A stretch of DNA of 64,000 nucleotides, taken from contig NZ_JACBZH010000001.1 of assembly GCF_013407855.1 (NCBI RefSeq), forward strand, positions 3,658,001-3,722,000, given 5' to 3'. Origin of the DNA: Actinopolymorpha rutila. Its GTDB lineage: Bacteria; Actinomycetota; Actinomycetes; Propionibacteriales; Actinopolymorphaceae. Below the pieces are notes generated by a model. It was not told the DNA's origin. It was given only the letters and a program-made list of their open reading frames with translations, and searched no databases. This document shows positions 1 through 9,000 of this stretch, piece by piece (within the stretch, counting starts at the first letter, position 1; every line of letters begins with the position of its first letter). The translations under genes were made by a program, and so were the position numbers.

Positions 1-123
1 GCGCGGATCACCGCGACGGGAGCTCCGGTGATCGCCCGGCCACACGAGTGGCTCGGCCGGTTGCTGATCGCGTGGACCGCCGATCCCGACGGCAACCCGA
101 TCCAGCTGGCCCAGCACCTCTGA
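1..123 (+). CDS. VOC (glyoxalase/bleomycin-resistance fold) family protein, C-terminal end only
   Basis: The window opens inside a gene read in frame 1; 40 residues remain before TGA at 121-123. The tail ends DPDGNPIQLAQHL, matching the terminal beta-strand motif D-P-x-G-N-x-I-x-L of the vicinal oxygen chelate superfamily, where a glutamate or glutamine in this strand often helps bind metal or substrate. The first residues (ARITATGAPVIARPHEW) fit the strand before it. Substrate cannot be inferred from so little sequence; the family includes glyoxalase I, dioxygenases and antibiotic-binding proteins. It runs tail-to-tail towards the permease gene that ends at 341, and the space between holds two palindromes. 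Confidence 0.75.
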   Translation, partial: ARITATGAPVIARPHEWLGRLLIAWTADPDGNPIQLAQHL

Positions 124-127
124 CCGC

Positions 128-145
128 ATTCTTCCGCGGAAGAAT
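128..145. repeat. 18-bp perfect palindrome (copy 1)
   Basis: ATTCTTCCGCGGAAGAAT reads the same on both strands. It starts five bases after the VOC stop codon. With no loop it is a poor RNA hairpin and looks more like a site for a dimeric DNA-binding protein. A near-identical copy lies at 221-238. Confidence 0.7.
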
Positions 146-198
146 CGTGGCTGGCCGAGGACGCGCGGCCGACTGACTGCCCGAGGCAGACAGAGCGC

Positions 199-216
199 GG
201 AGCCGCGCCGGGCTCC
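199..216. terminator. Small GC-rich hairpin between convergent genes
   Basis: GGAGCC (199-204) and GGCTCC (211-216) can pair around a six-base loop. It lies between the convergent VOC and permease genes and could help end either transcript. The stem is short and no T-run follows, so support is modest. Confidence 0.35.
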
Positions 217-220
217 AGGG

Positions 221-238
221 ATTCTTCTGCGGAAGAAT
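221..238. repeat. 18-bp palindrome (copy 2, one mismatch)
   Basis: ATTCTTCTGCGGAAGAAT matches the site at 128-145 except for T in place of C at the eighth position. The centres are 93 bp apart, close to nine helical turns. A further half-like match (TCTTCCGCG) occurs at 294-302. The regulated gene is unclear because the flanking genes converge here. Confidence 0.65.
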
Positions 239-340
239 TGACGGGCCGGGCGTAGTGCAGAGGTACCCGCACGACGCCCGGCCGACGACAGCGTCTTCCG
301 CGCTCTGGTCGAAGACAGCCCCGCTCGAAGGCAGCCGAAG

Positions 341-1876
341 CTAGCTTCGACCGGCGCGGCCCGGCTGGTCTCCCGCCTCGACGTTGCCGGTCACCAGGCG
401 GGACCGCCGACGGCCGTACGCGAAGTAGATGACCAGGCCGACCGCCATCCACACCAGGAACCGCAGCCAGGTCTCCACCGCGAGGTTGAGCATGAGGTAG
501 AAGCACACCACCGCCGAGACGATCGGCAGCACCGGCACCAGCGGCGTGCGGAAGCCGCGCTTCAGGTCGGGCCGCGACTTGCGCAGCACGAGCACACCGA
601 TGCTGACCAGGATGAATGCCGCCAGCGTCCCGACGTTGACGAGTTCGGCAAGCACGTCGATCGAGGTGAAGGCCGCGAGCAGCGCCGCCGCCACGCCGAC
701 CACGATGGTGACGACGTGGGGCGTACGGAACTTCGGGTGCACCTTGGCGAACACCGGCGGGAGCAGGCCGTCACGGGCCATCGCGAACGCCACCCGGCTC
801 TGCCCGAGCAGCAGGATCATCACCACGACGATGATGCCGACGGCGGCGCCGATGGAGATGATCCTGGCCAGCGCGGGGTGCCCGGCGTGGGACATCGCGG
901 TGGCCAGCGGCGCGGCGTCGGCGGGGTCGATCTTCTTGTAGCTCTGGATGCCGGTCACCACCAGGCTGACAGTGACGTACAGGACGGTGCAGATCGCCAG
1001 CGAGGCGATGATCCCGATCGGCAGGTTGCGCTGCGGCTTGCGGGTCTCCTCCGCGGTGGTCGCCACCACGTCGAACCCGATGAACGCGAAGAACACGACC
1101 GCGGCGCCGCTCATCACACCGGCCCAGCCGAACGACCCAGGCTGCATACCGAACAACACCTGAACCAGCGGCTCGGTGAGGCTGCCGCCCCCGCCCTTGG
1201 TGGGCTGGCTCGGCGGAACGAACGGCGTGAGGTTGGCGGCCTTGACGAAGAAGATGCCGGCCAGCACGAACAGCAGGGCGACGCCGACCTTGATCGCGAC
1301 GGCGACCTGGTTGATCCGGCTGGACAGCTTGATACCGAGGACGAGCACCGCGGTCAGGGCCAGGACGAGCAGCCCGGCCGGGAGGTTCATGAACCCGTCC
1401 TTGGTGTTGGCCACCGCCGCGGGTATCTGCAGCGGCGTGCCCTGCAGCGCGCTCGCGAGGTAACCCGACCAGCCGCTGGACACCGCCGCGGCGCCGACGA
1501 AGAACTCCAGGATGAGGTCCCAGCCGATGATCCACGCGATCAGCTCGCCGAGCGTGGCGTAGGAGAAGGTGTACGCCGAACCGGCCACCGGGACGGTCGA
1601 GGCGAACTCCGCGTAACACAGGGCGGCGAGTCCGCAGGCCACCGCAGCGATCACGAACGACAGCGCCACCGCCGGACCGGCGTACGTCGCCGCGGCCGTG
1701 CCGGTGAGCACGAACAAACCGCCGCCGATCGTGACACCGACACCGAACACGGTGAGGTCGAGCGCACCGAGGTTCTTCCTCAGCCGGTGCTCCGGCGCCT
1801 CGGTGTCGGAGATGGCCTTTTCGACCGGCTTGGTGCGCATGACCGACATCGATCGGCGCGGGTCCTGAGAATTCAT
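341..1876 (-). CDS. APC-superfamily amino acid permease (cationic amino acid transporter type)
   Basis: A 511-residue integral membrane protein with about 12-14 hydrophobic segments. After a charged N-terminus of about 35 residues comes TM1 with GVGVTIGGGLFV, the unwound-helix motif that binds the substrate backbone in the APC fold; AEFASTVPVAGSAYTFSY follows in TM3. Both are typical of the CAT/YfnA branch, which imports amino acids with protons; arginine, lysine or a polyamine is the likeliest substrate class by family only. The ATG at 1876 has no Shine-Dalgarno sequence but TACGTT ends six bases upstream, so a leaderless mRNA is likely. It lies 84 bp downstream of dxs on the same strand, so it may also receive read-through. 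A 14-bp palindrome (336-349) spans its stop codon. Confidence 0.88.
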   Translation of the reverse strand: MNSQDPRRSMSVMRTKPVEKAISDTEAPEHRLRKNLGALDLTVFGVGVTIGGGLFVLTGTAAATYAGPAVALSFVIAAVACGLAALCYAEFASTVPVAGSAYTFSYATLGELIAWIIGWDLILEFFVGAAAVSSGWSGYLASALQGTPLQIPAAVANTKDGFMNLPAGLLVLALTAVLVLGIKLSSRINQVAVAIKVGVALLFVLAGIFFVKAANLTPFVPPSQPTKGGGGSLTEPLVQVLFGMQPGSFGWAGVMSGAAVVFFAFIGFDVVATTAEETRKPQRNLPIGIIASLAICTVLYVTVSLVVTGIQSYKKIDPADAAPLATAMSHAGHPALARIISIGAAVGIIVVVMILLLGQSRVAFAMARDGLLPPVFAKVHPKFRTPHVVTIVVGVAAALLAAFTSIDVLAELVNVGTLAAFILVSIGVLVLRKSRPDLKRGFRTPLVPVLPIVSAVVCFYLMLNLAVETWLRFLVWMAVGLVIYFAYGRRRSRLVTGNVEAGDQPGRAGRS

Positions 1877-1888
1877 CGGACCAACGTA
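1877..1888 (-). promoter_or_regulatory. Leaderless-type -10 element for the APC permease
   Basis: Read on the minus strand, TACGTT (1883-1888) is followed by six bases and then the ATG at 1876. TANNNT is the core of actinobacterial -10 hexamers, and this spacing puts transcription start at or next to the start codon. The -35 region is weak. Confidence 0.5.
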
Positions 1889-1960
1889 GAGGACCGGATC
1901 CCGGTCGGCCAGCGGGGTCGGCGGCCGGCTTCGTCGCAGGTCAGCGAGCTGTACGAATGG

Positions 1961-3880
1961 TCAACCGCGTGACACCGCTCCGTGATCGTCCGTCACCAGA
2001 GCGGCGTCGTCGGCCTGGGCCATCCGCTCGACGATGTCGCGGGCAAGGTCCTGTGCGCCGAGCCCCATCTCGGCCAGCAGCTGGGGCCGCTTGTCGTGGT
2101 CGAGGAACCGCTGGGCGATGCCCGCGACATGCAGCGGCGTGCTCACCCGGGCGTCGGACAGGGCCAGCCCGAGGGCCGCGCCGCATCCGCCGACCCGGCC
2201 GCTGTCCTCCAGCGACACCACCAGCCGGTGCGTGCGGGCGAGGTCCACCAGGGCGGGGTTGACCGGCTTCACCCAGCGGGGGTCGACGACGGTGACGCCG
2301 ATGCCCTGGCCGGTGAGCCGGGCGGCCACCTCGACTCCGGTGGCGGCCATCGAGCCGACGCAGACGAGCAGGACGTCGGTGGCACCCTCGCGGACCAGGA
2401 CGTCGACGCCGTCCCGGCGTTCGAGGGCGGGCAGGTCGTCGGGCAGCGCGCCCTTGGGGAACCGCAGCACCGTCGGGGCGTCGTCGACCGCGACCGCCTC
2501 CCGGAGCAGCTCGCGCAGCCGGGCACCGTCCCGTGGGGCGGCCAGCCGCAGGCCGGGCACGACCTGCAGGATCGACATGTCCCACATGCCGTTGTGGCTC
2601 GGGCCGTCCTCGCCGGTCACGCCGGCCCGGTCGAGCACGAACGTCGCGCCGCATCCGTGCAGGGCGACGTCCATCAGCATCTGGTCGAACGCGCGGTTGA
2701 GGAACGTGGAGTAGATCGCCACCACCGGGTGCATTCCGCCCATCGCCAGGCCGGCCGCCGACGTCACCGCGTGCTGCTCGGCGATACCCACGTCGAAGGA
2801 GCGCTCGGGGAACTCGCGGGCGAACGCGTCCAGCCCGGTCGGGTGCCGCATGGCGGCGGTGATGGCAACGATGTCGGGACGATCCCGGCCGAGCTCGACC
2901 AGCTCGTCGCGGAAGACGTTGGTCCACTTGGCGCCCGGCGCGGCGACGGGAGTGCCGGTCAGCGGGTCGAAAGCGCCGGAGGGGCTGTGGAAGCAGTCGG
3001 CCTCGTCCTGCTCGGCGATGTCGTAGCCGTAGCCCTTGCGGGTCACGCAGTGCACGATGACCGGGCCGCCGAAGTTCCTGGCCTGTTCCAGGGCGTGCTC
3101 GACCAGCTCGCGGTCGTGGCCGTCGATGGGTCCGACGTACTTCATCCCGAGGTCCTCGAACAGCCCCTGCGGCGCCATCACGTCCTTGAGCCCGCGCTTG
3201 ATGCCGTGCAGAACGTCGTACAGCGGTGGCCCGACCAGTGGGGTGCGGCTCAGTGAGCGCTTGACGAGGTCCAGCACGCGTTCGTAGCGGGGGTCGGTGC
3301 GCAGGGCGGTGAGGTGGTCGGCGATGCCGCCGACGGTCGGGGTGTAGGACCGGCCGTTGTCGTTGACGACGATGATCAGCGGGCGGTCCTTGGCGCCGGC
3401 GATGTTGTTCAGCGCCTCCCAGGCCATCCCGCCGGTCAGCGCGCCGTCGCCGATCACCGCGACGACGTGCCGGTCCTCACCGCGCAGCTGGTAGGCCTTC
3501 GCCAGCCCGTCGGCGTAGGACAGCGACGCCGAGGCGTGGGAGTTTTCGACCAGGTCGTGCTCGGACTCCGCCCGGCTGGGGTAGCCGGACAGGCCGCCCT
3601 TCTGCCGGAGCAGGTCGAACCCCTCCTGGCGGCCGGTGAGCATCTTGTGTACGTAGGCCTGGTGGCCGACGTCGAAGATGATCCGGTCCTTGGGTGACTC
3701 GAAGACGCGGTGCAGGGCGAGGGTGAGCTCGACGATGCCGAGGTTGGGGCCCAGGTGGCCGCCGGTGCGGGAGACCTTGGCCACCAGGAAGTCGCGGATC
3801 TCGCGGGCGAGGGTGGTGAGCTGCTCCTCGGACAGGGCGTTGAGGTCGGATGGTTCCCGTACCTTCTCGAGCACACCCAT
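1961..3880 (-). CDS. dxs: 1-deoxy-D-xylulose-5-phosphate synthase
   Basis: Dxs condenses pyruvate with glyceraldehyde 3-phosphate, using thiamine diphosphate, in the first step of the MEP isoprenoid pathway in the cytosol; the product also feeds thiamine and pyridoxal synthesis in many bacteria. The 639-residue length is normal. Visible motifs are GGHLGPNLG (41-49), the ThDP motif from GDG (144-146) to NN (158-159), IAEQHAV with the catalytic glutamate, and DRAG of the transketolase pyrimidine domain. The variant [13 protein letters not shown] after the ThDP motif is the usual actinobacterial form. ATG is chosen because GGGAGGGAGC precedes it. A possible -10 (TAGACT, minus strand, 3926-3931) lies about 46 bases upstream. 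Confidence 0.97.
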   Translation of the reverse strand: MGVLEKVREPSDLNALSEEQLTTLAREIRDFLVAKVSRTGGHLGPNLGIVELTLALHRVFESPKDRIIFDVGHQAYVHKMLTGRQEGFDLLRQKGGLSGYPSRAESEHDLVENSHASASLSYADGLAKAYQLRGEDRHVVAVIGDGALTGGMAWEALNNIAGAKDRPLIIVVNDNGRSYTPTVGGIADHLTALRTDPRYERVLDLVKRSLSRTPLVGPPLYDVLHGIKRGLKDVMAPQGLFEDLGMKYVGPIDGHDRELVEHALEQARNFGGPVIVHCVTRKGYGYDIAEQDEADCFHSPSGAFDPLTGTPVAAPGAKWTNVFRDELVELGRDRPDIVAITAAMRHPTGLDAFAREFPERSFDVGIAEQHAVTSAAGLAMGGMHPVVAIYSTFLNRAFDQMLMDVALHGCGATFVLDRAGVTGEDGPSHNGMWDMSILQVVPGLRLAAPRDGARLRELLREAVAVDDAPTVLRFPKGALPDDLPALERRDGVDVLVREGATDVLLVCVGSMAATGVEVAARLTGQGIGVTVVDPRWVKPVNPALVDLARTHRLVVSLEDSGRVGGCGAALGLALSDARVSTPLHVAGIAQRFLDHDKRPQLLAEMGLGAQDLARDIVERMAQADDAALVTDDHGAVSRG

Positions 3881-4089
3881 GCCAGCTCCCTCCCACGCGA
3901 TTGGCCGACCGTCCGGCTGGGGTCGAGTCTAGAGTGCCGCACGGCCGACGGGTGGGACCTGGACTGGTGAGTAACGTACGCCACGCCCGGTTCGGCACCG
4001 GGGGTGACGGAGGCGACACGGTGGGACACTCCGGACCGGTCCCGCGGAATGCCCACGGAACGACGTTCCCCGAAGTCTCGCGACCCGGG

Positions 4090-5415
4090 CTACGCCGGAC
4101 CGCCGACCGGCCTGCGGGCCGCGGCGCCGAAGTCGGTCGCGGGGTCACCGACCACGCGGTGGTGGACGTTGTCCAGCCCGGCCTCCGAACGAGCGGCGGG
4201 GTGGACCGAGTCGTCGCTGCCCGAGCCGTCCACCGGGGCGTCAGCGTCGTTCGCCTGGTCGTGCCGGCGCTGGAACTGCTCGACCGCGAGGACCAGGGCG
4301 CCGAGGACCTCCGCCCGCTCCCCCGTCAGCGCGGCCACCACCGGCGTCGACGCCACCGTGACCACGGCATACCGGGGCATCGCGGACCGCAGGGGCTCCA
4401 GCAGCAGATCACCGGCCGCCGCGAGGTCACCGCCCACCACCACCCGCTCGGGGTTGACGACGTTGCACAGGTTGGCCGCCACGAACCCGATGTGCCGGCC
4501 AGCGTCGGCGACCACCCGCTGGCAGCCTCCGTCGCCGGCCAGCGCGCAGGTGACCAGCTGTTCCACCGTGCGTACGTCGGGGTGGCTGTGCCGGATGAGT
4601 TCCAGGAGGTACGGCGCGCCCACCATCGTCTCCAGGCAGCCGCGGTTGCCGCAGGAGCAGACCGGCCCCATCTCGTCGATGGTGAGGTGGCCGATCTCGC
4701 CCGCGGAGCCGGCGAACCCGCGGTAGACGTTCCCGGCCACCACCAGTCCCGCGCCCAGGCCGGTGGCCGCCTTGATGTAGGCGAGGTCGGAGACGCCACG
4801 CCCGGCGCCGAAGTACAGCTCGCCGCGGGCACCCAGGTTGGCGTCGTTGTCGGCGTAGACCGGCGCGCCCAGCCGCTCGGCGAGGTGCCGGGCGGGGTCG
4901 ATGGTCGCCCAGGTCGGCAGGATCGGCCACGCTGCCAGGGTGCCGCCGTCGGGCCCCATCGGCGCCGGCAGGCCGAGCCCGACCGCCCGGACGCCGCACC
5001 GGGTGGTGCCGATCTCCTCCAGCAGCTCGCCGACGAGCTTCTCCGCGACCGCCAGCGCCGACAACGCCGACGCGCCGACGTCGCACTCCACCCTGCGTTC
5101 GGCGCGTACGACGAACCGCAGGTCGGACACCGCCACCCGGATGTGCCGGTGGCCGAAGTCCAGCCCGACCACCAGGCCGCCGTCGGAACGGACGCGCACC
5201 TCCTGCGCCCGCCGGCCGCCCCGGATCCCCGGAGAGAGCTCGACCGCGTCCGCGTCGGCCAGCTGGTGCACGATGTTGGAGACCGAGGCCGGCGAGAGAC
5301 CGGTGATCCGCGCGATCTCGGCCTGACTGAGTACGCCGTGTGCCCGGACCGCTGCCAGCACCCGACGTACGTTTGCCGCCCGAAGCGACGCCTGCGAACC
5401 AGGCCGGTGCGTCAC
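4090..5415 (-). CDS. ROK-family transcriptional regulator (NagC/XylR type)
   Basis: A 441-residue regulator with an N-terminal winged helix-turn-helix (about 15-70; AEIARITGLSPASVSNIVHQL is the recognition region) fused to a ROK sugar-kinase-like domain. The ROK domain carries GLDFGHRHIRVAV, NDANLGARGE and the zinc motif C-x-C-G-x-x-G-C-x-E (CSCGNRGCLE, near 250). ROK repressors usually sense a sugar or phosphosugar and control uptake genes. No sugar transporter lies beside it, so its target cannot be named. The GTG start has no Shine-Dalgarno sequence; TTGTCT ends seven bases upstream with TTGACG at the right -35 distance, so the mRNA is probably leaderless. Divergent from the HIT gene. Confidence 0.9.
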   Translation of the reverse strand: MTHRPGSQASLRAANVRRVLAAVRAHGVLSQAEIARITGLSPASVSNIVHQLADADAVELSPGIRGGRRAQEVRVRSDGGLVVGLDFGHRHIRVAVSDLRFVVRAERRVECDVGASALSALAVAEKLVGELLEEIGTTRCGVRAVGLGLPAPMGPDGGTLAAWPILPTWATIDPARHLAERLGAPVYADNDANLGARGELYFGAGRGVSDLAYIKAATGLGAGLVVAGNVYRGFAGSAGEIGHLTIDEMGPVCSCGNRGCLETMVGAPYLLELIRHSHPDVRTVEQLVTCALAGDGGCQRVVADAGRHIGFVAANLCNVVNPERVVVGGDLAAAGDLLLEPLRSAMPRYAVVTVASTPVVAALTGERAEVLGALVLAVEQFQRRHDQANDADAPVDGSGSDDSVHPAARSEAGLDNVHHRVVGDPATDFGAAARRPVGGPA

Positions 5416-5451
5416 GGGCCACAGACAACTATTCCGTCATCTGATCGTCAA
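5416..5451 (-). promoter_or_regulatory. Promoter of the ROK regulator (TTGACG-N17-TTGTCT, leaderless)
   Basis: On the minus strand TTGACG (5446-5451) is separated by exactly 17 bases from TTGTCT (5423-5428), and seven bases later the GTG start begins at 5415. The -35 differs from consensus at one base, which makes this one of the best-formed promoters in the window. Confidence 0.6.
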
Positions 5452-5541
5452 GGGTTTACCAGCCGGAGACAGTTGCCGTAATCGGCACGTCATGTCGCCC
5501 TGTGTGCGCGGCGGTTCTGCGGTCCGGAGGTGGACAGGCCG

Positions 5542-5554
5542 TAATCTGTCCACC
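5542..5554 (+). promoter_or_regulatory. Leaderless-type -10 element for the HIT gene
   Basis: TAATCT (5542-5547) followed by seven bases and the ATG at 5555. There is no purine-rich Shine-Dalgarno tract in the interval, so the transcript probably begins at the start codon. Confidence 0.6.
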
Positions 5555-6007
5555 ATGCCTACCTCCGCGTCGGGCTCCGCACCACGCTCCGCGTCCGCCA
5601 CCGGCAGCTGCGTGTTCTGCGGGATCGTCGCCGACGGGTCGGCCGACCTGGTGCTGGACGAGGAGGACGTGGTGGCGTTCCTCGACGTACGACCGGTCTT
5701 CAAGGGGCACACGCTGGTGCTCCCCCGCGCGCACGTGGACACCCTGCTCGACCTGCCCGGTGACCTGCGCGACCCCTATCTCGAGGCGGTCCAGCGGGTC
5801 GCCCGGGCGATGGAGACCGGCCTCGGCGCGAAGGGGTCGTTCGTCGCCGTCAACAACCGGGTCAGCCAGAGCGTCCCGCACCTGCACACCCACGTGGTGC
5901 CGCGCACCAAGGGTGACGGTCTGCGGGGGTTCTTCTGGCCGCGGCACAGGTACGCCGACGAGGACGAGGCCAGGGCGTACGCCGCGAAGGTACGCGCGGC
6001 CCTGTGA
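5555..6007 (+). CDS. HIT-family nucleotide hydrolase/transferase
   Basis: A 150-residue protein of the histidine-triad superfamily, which hydrolyses or transfers nucleoside monophosphates from substrates such as Ap4A, AMP-NH2 or aminoacyl-AMP. CVFCGIVADG at the start of the domain supplies a CxxC pair seen in zinc-containing HIT proteins. The active-site motif HLHTHVVP (H-x-H-x-H-x-x) lies near 110. FKGHTLVLPRAHV is the usual second conserved strand. An upstream in-frame ATG at 5492 exists, but the 5555 ATG is chosen from the -10 element exactly seven bases before it and because homology begins after it. The following lysX leader starts 27 bases after the stop. Confidence 0.9.
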   Translation: MPTSASGSAPRSASATGSCVFCGIVADGSADLVLDEEDVVAFLDVRPVFKGHTLVLPRAHVDTLLDLPGDLRDPYLEAVQRVARAMETGLGAKGSFVAVNNRVSQSVPHLHTHVVPRTKGDGLRGFFWPRHRYADEDEARAYAAKVRAAL

Positions 6008-6021
6008 TCAGGAAGACCTTC

Positions 6022-6034
6022 TATGCTGCCTGGC
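6022..6034 (+). promoter_or_regulatory. -10 element of the lysX transcript
   Basis: TATGCT (6022-6027) plus seven bases puts the expected transcription start at the GTG at 6035, the first codon of a short upstream ORF. No convincing -35 is seen. Confidence 0.5.
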
Positions 6035-6091
6035 GTGCGTCCGTCCCGACCCGCTGAGCGCCCGCCCGCCGGCGCGGGACCCGTGAGGTAG
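6035..6091 (+). CDS. Predicted 18-residue leaderless upstream ORF before lysX
   Basis: GTG at 6035 opens an 18-codon frame (MRPSRPAERPPAGAGPVR) ending in TAG at 6089-6091, six bases before the lysX ATG. The GTG is seven bases after TATGCT, so it would be the 5' end of the mRNA. Its last codons contain the GAGG (6085-6088) that should serve as the lysX Shine-Dalgarno sequence, so ribosomes finishing this ORF would pass over that site. It has four arginine and five proline codons and no lysine codon, so it is not a classical lysine attenuator. The reading frame and spacing are seen directly; translation and a role are inferred. Confidence 0.45.
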   Translation: MRPSRPAERPPAGAGPVR

Positions 6092-6097
6092 CCCCGG

Positions 6098-9000
6098 ATG
6101 GCCCCTCGCAAGGATGCCAGGGCAGCGGTCCTGGCGACCTGGATCGCGCGCTTCCTGACCGCCGTGGCGGTCTTCTGTGTGGTCACCGCGCTGTTTCCGG
6201 GGCTACGGAGCGTGCTCGAACCCGTGCGCGACCTCATCGAGCTGACCACCATCGGCGCCCAGCCCAACCTCGCCTACGCGGCGTACCTCGGGATCCTCGC
6301 CGCCGCGGTCCGGCGCCGCAAGCGCATCGCCTGGTGGTTCCTCGTCCTGCTGCTGATCGTGCCGAACATGGTGTACGACGTCGCCGAGGTCGTGGTCCTG
6401 CACCACGGCCTGCTCAGCCTCGCCGTGCTGACGGCGGTGCTGGTGATCCTGATCCTCGCCCGGCCCGCGTTCGACGCCGAGGTCGCGCCGCGGGCCGGCT
6501 GGCGGGCGCTGGCCACGGTGGCGGTCGCCGTCGTGGTGGGGTTCGTGCTCGGGATGGCGGCGCTCACGCTCTTTCCGGGGCGGATCGCCTCCGCCGGGGC
6601 CCGGGCGCAGACCGCGCTGGTGTTCCTCACCGGCGGGACCAACGTCACCACGAACCGGTTCGACGTGTTCCGCGAGCTGCCCTCTCCCCCGCCCCTGCAC
6701 GGGGTGACGGTCTTCCTCGGCCTGCTCGGCGCGGCCGTCCAGCTCGCCGGCGCCTGGGTGCTGTTCCGCCCGCGCCGCATGACGCTGTACCAGACACCGG
6801 ACGACGACCGGCAGCTGCGCGGGCTGCTGACGACGTACGCCGATGACTCGCTGGGCTACTTCGCGACCCGCCACGACAAGTCGGCGATCTTCGCCCCCTC
6901 CGGCGCGGCGGCGGTCACCTACCGCGTGGTGGCCGGGGTCAGCCTGGCCTCCGGCGACCCGGTGGGTGACCCGCGGCAGTGGCCGGCGGCGATCCGCGCC
7001 TGGCTCGCCGAGGCCCGCCGCTACGCCTGGGCGCCGGCGGTGATGGGCACGACCGAGGCGGGCGCGCACGCCTACGCCGACGCGGGCCTGCACGTCCTCG
7101 AACTCGGTGACGAGGCCGTGCTGCGCGTGGCCGACTACGACCTGGCCGGGCGGCGGATGCGTGGCGTACGCCAGGCGGTGCAGCGGCTGGAGCGCCTGGG
7201 TTACACCTGCCGGATCCGGCGGCACGCCGACATCCCCGCCGACGAGCTCGCCGAGATCGGTTCGGACGCCGACCGGTGGCGGGGTACGCAGGGGGAACGC
7301 GGCTTCTCGATGGCGCTCGGTCGGCTCGGCGACCCGCGCGACGGCCGGTGCGTCCTGGTCGAGTGCCTGGACCGCCACGGCTACCGGCGCGCTCTGTTGT
7401 CGTTCGCGCCGTGGGGTCGCCGCGGCCTGTCCCTGGACCTGATGCGCCGCTCGGCCGCGGCGCCCAACGGCGTGGTCGAGCTGATGGTGTCCCGGCTGGT
7501 CGAGGCGGCGCGGGCGCTCGGCGTGGACCAGATCTCGCTCAACTTCGCGATCTTCCGCTCCGGCCTGGTGGAGGGTGCCGAGATCGGCGCCGGACCAGTG
7601 GCCCGGGTGTGGCGGCGAACGCTGCTGCTCGCCTCGCGCTGGTGGCAGATCGAGGCGTTGTACCGCGCGAACGCGAAGTTCGAGCCCGAGTGGGTGACGA
7701 GGTTCCTGTGCTACCCGAGGTCACGGGATATGCCCCGGATCGCGGTGGCGTCCGGGGTCGCGGAGGGGCTGGTGCCCGTACCCGTCTGGCCGGGCCGCCG
7801 GCTGCGCCGGGGCGGTGCGCGCGGGCTGGCGACGGAGGTGCCACAGCGGCCGGCCGCTACCGGGACCGGTGCCGTCGGGGCTGCCGGGGCCGTCCAGCCG
7901 CCGGCGATCGAGGGACCTGCCGGCGGAGGTGTCCAGCCCGGCGAGGAGCCGGCCGCCGACCTCGACCAGTTCGAGGCTCGCCGCGAACGCGCCCTGCCCG
8001 AACAGGAACGCGTCCGCCGGGACAAGCTGCGCCGGCTGCGTGCGGAAGGCGTCGACCCCTACCCCGTCGGCTATCCCCGGACGGCCTCCGCCGCCGACGT
8101 CGCCGCGGAGTTCGCCGGCCTCGCACGCGACACCTGGACGAACCGGCTGGTCGGTGTCACCGGCCGGGTGGTCGGCCTGCGTACGTTCGGCGGGCTGGGC
8201 TTCGCCACCGTCCGTGACGGCACCGGCGACCTGCAGGTCATGCTCGACCCGCGGCACCTGACCGACCCGGCGGCGCTCACCCGGTGGAAGCACGACGTCG
8301 ACCTCGGCGACCACGTGGGCGTCACCGGCCACGTCGGCACCACCCGCTCCGGCGAGCTCACCGTCCGCGCGAGCGGCTGGGCGCTGACCGCGAAGTGCCT
8401 GCGCCCCCTCCCGGACAAGTGGCACGGCCGCACCGATCCCGAGGCGCGCGTACGCGAGCGCGCCGTCGACCTGGCCACCAGGCCGGACAGCCGGGTCCTC
8501 TTCGCGCACCGGCGGGCCGTGGTCGAGGCGGTCCGCGACACCCTGCGGGCCGGCGGGTACGAGGAGGTGGAGACACCCATGCTGCAGCCGGTGCACGGCG
8601 GCGCGAACGCCCGGCCGTTCAGCACCCACATCAACGCCTACGACCTGCCGCTCTACCTGCGGATCGCCCCGGAGCTGTACCTCAAGCGGCTGCTCGTCGG
8701 CGGGCTGGAGCAGGTCTTCGAGCTGAACCGCAACTTCCGCAACGAGGGCGCCGACGCGACGCACAACCCGGAGTTCACGATGCTGGAGGCCTACCAGGCG
8801 TACGGCGACTATCACTCCATGCGCCTGCTGGCCTGCGAGCTCGTCCGCTCCGCCTGCCGCGCGGTGCACGGCGGCACCGTGCTGACTCGTACCAACCCCG
8901 ACCGAACCGACGGGACCACCATCGAGGTCGACCTCGCCCCGGAGTGGCCGGTGGTGAGCGTGCACGCCGCGGTGAGTGCCGCGCTCGGAGAGGAGGTGGA

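Noticed and set aside
128..238. CRISPR-like repeat-spacer structure
   Set aside because: Only two short palindromic copies exist, with one 75-bp interval and no cas genes.
716..1972. Long plus-strand open frame opposite the APC permease
   Set aside because: It is a histidine/arginine/aspartate-rich shadow caused by GC-rich codon bias; similar antisense frames lie opposite acn, the peptide-binding protein and others.
6035..6091. Lysine-responsive attenuator peptide for lysX
   Set aside because: The 18-codon leader has no lysine codon, so the classical mechanism does not apply; it is kept only as an upstream ORF.
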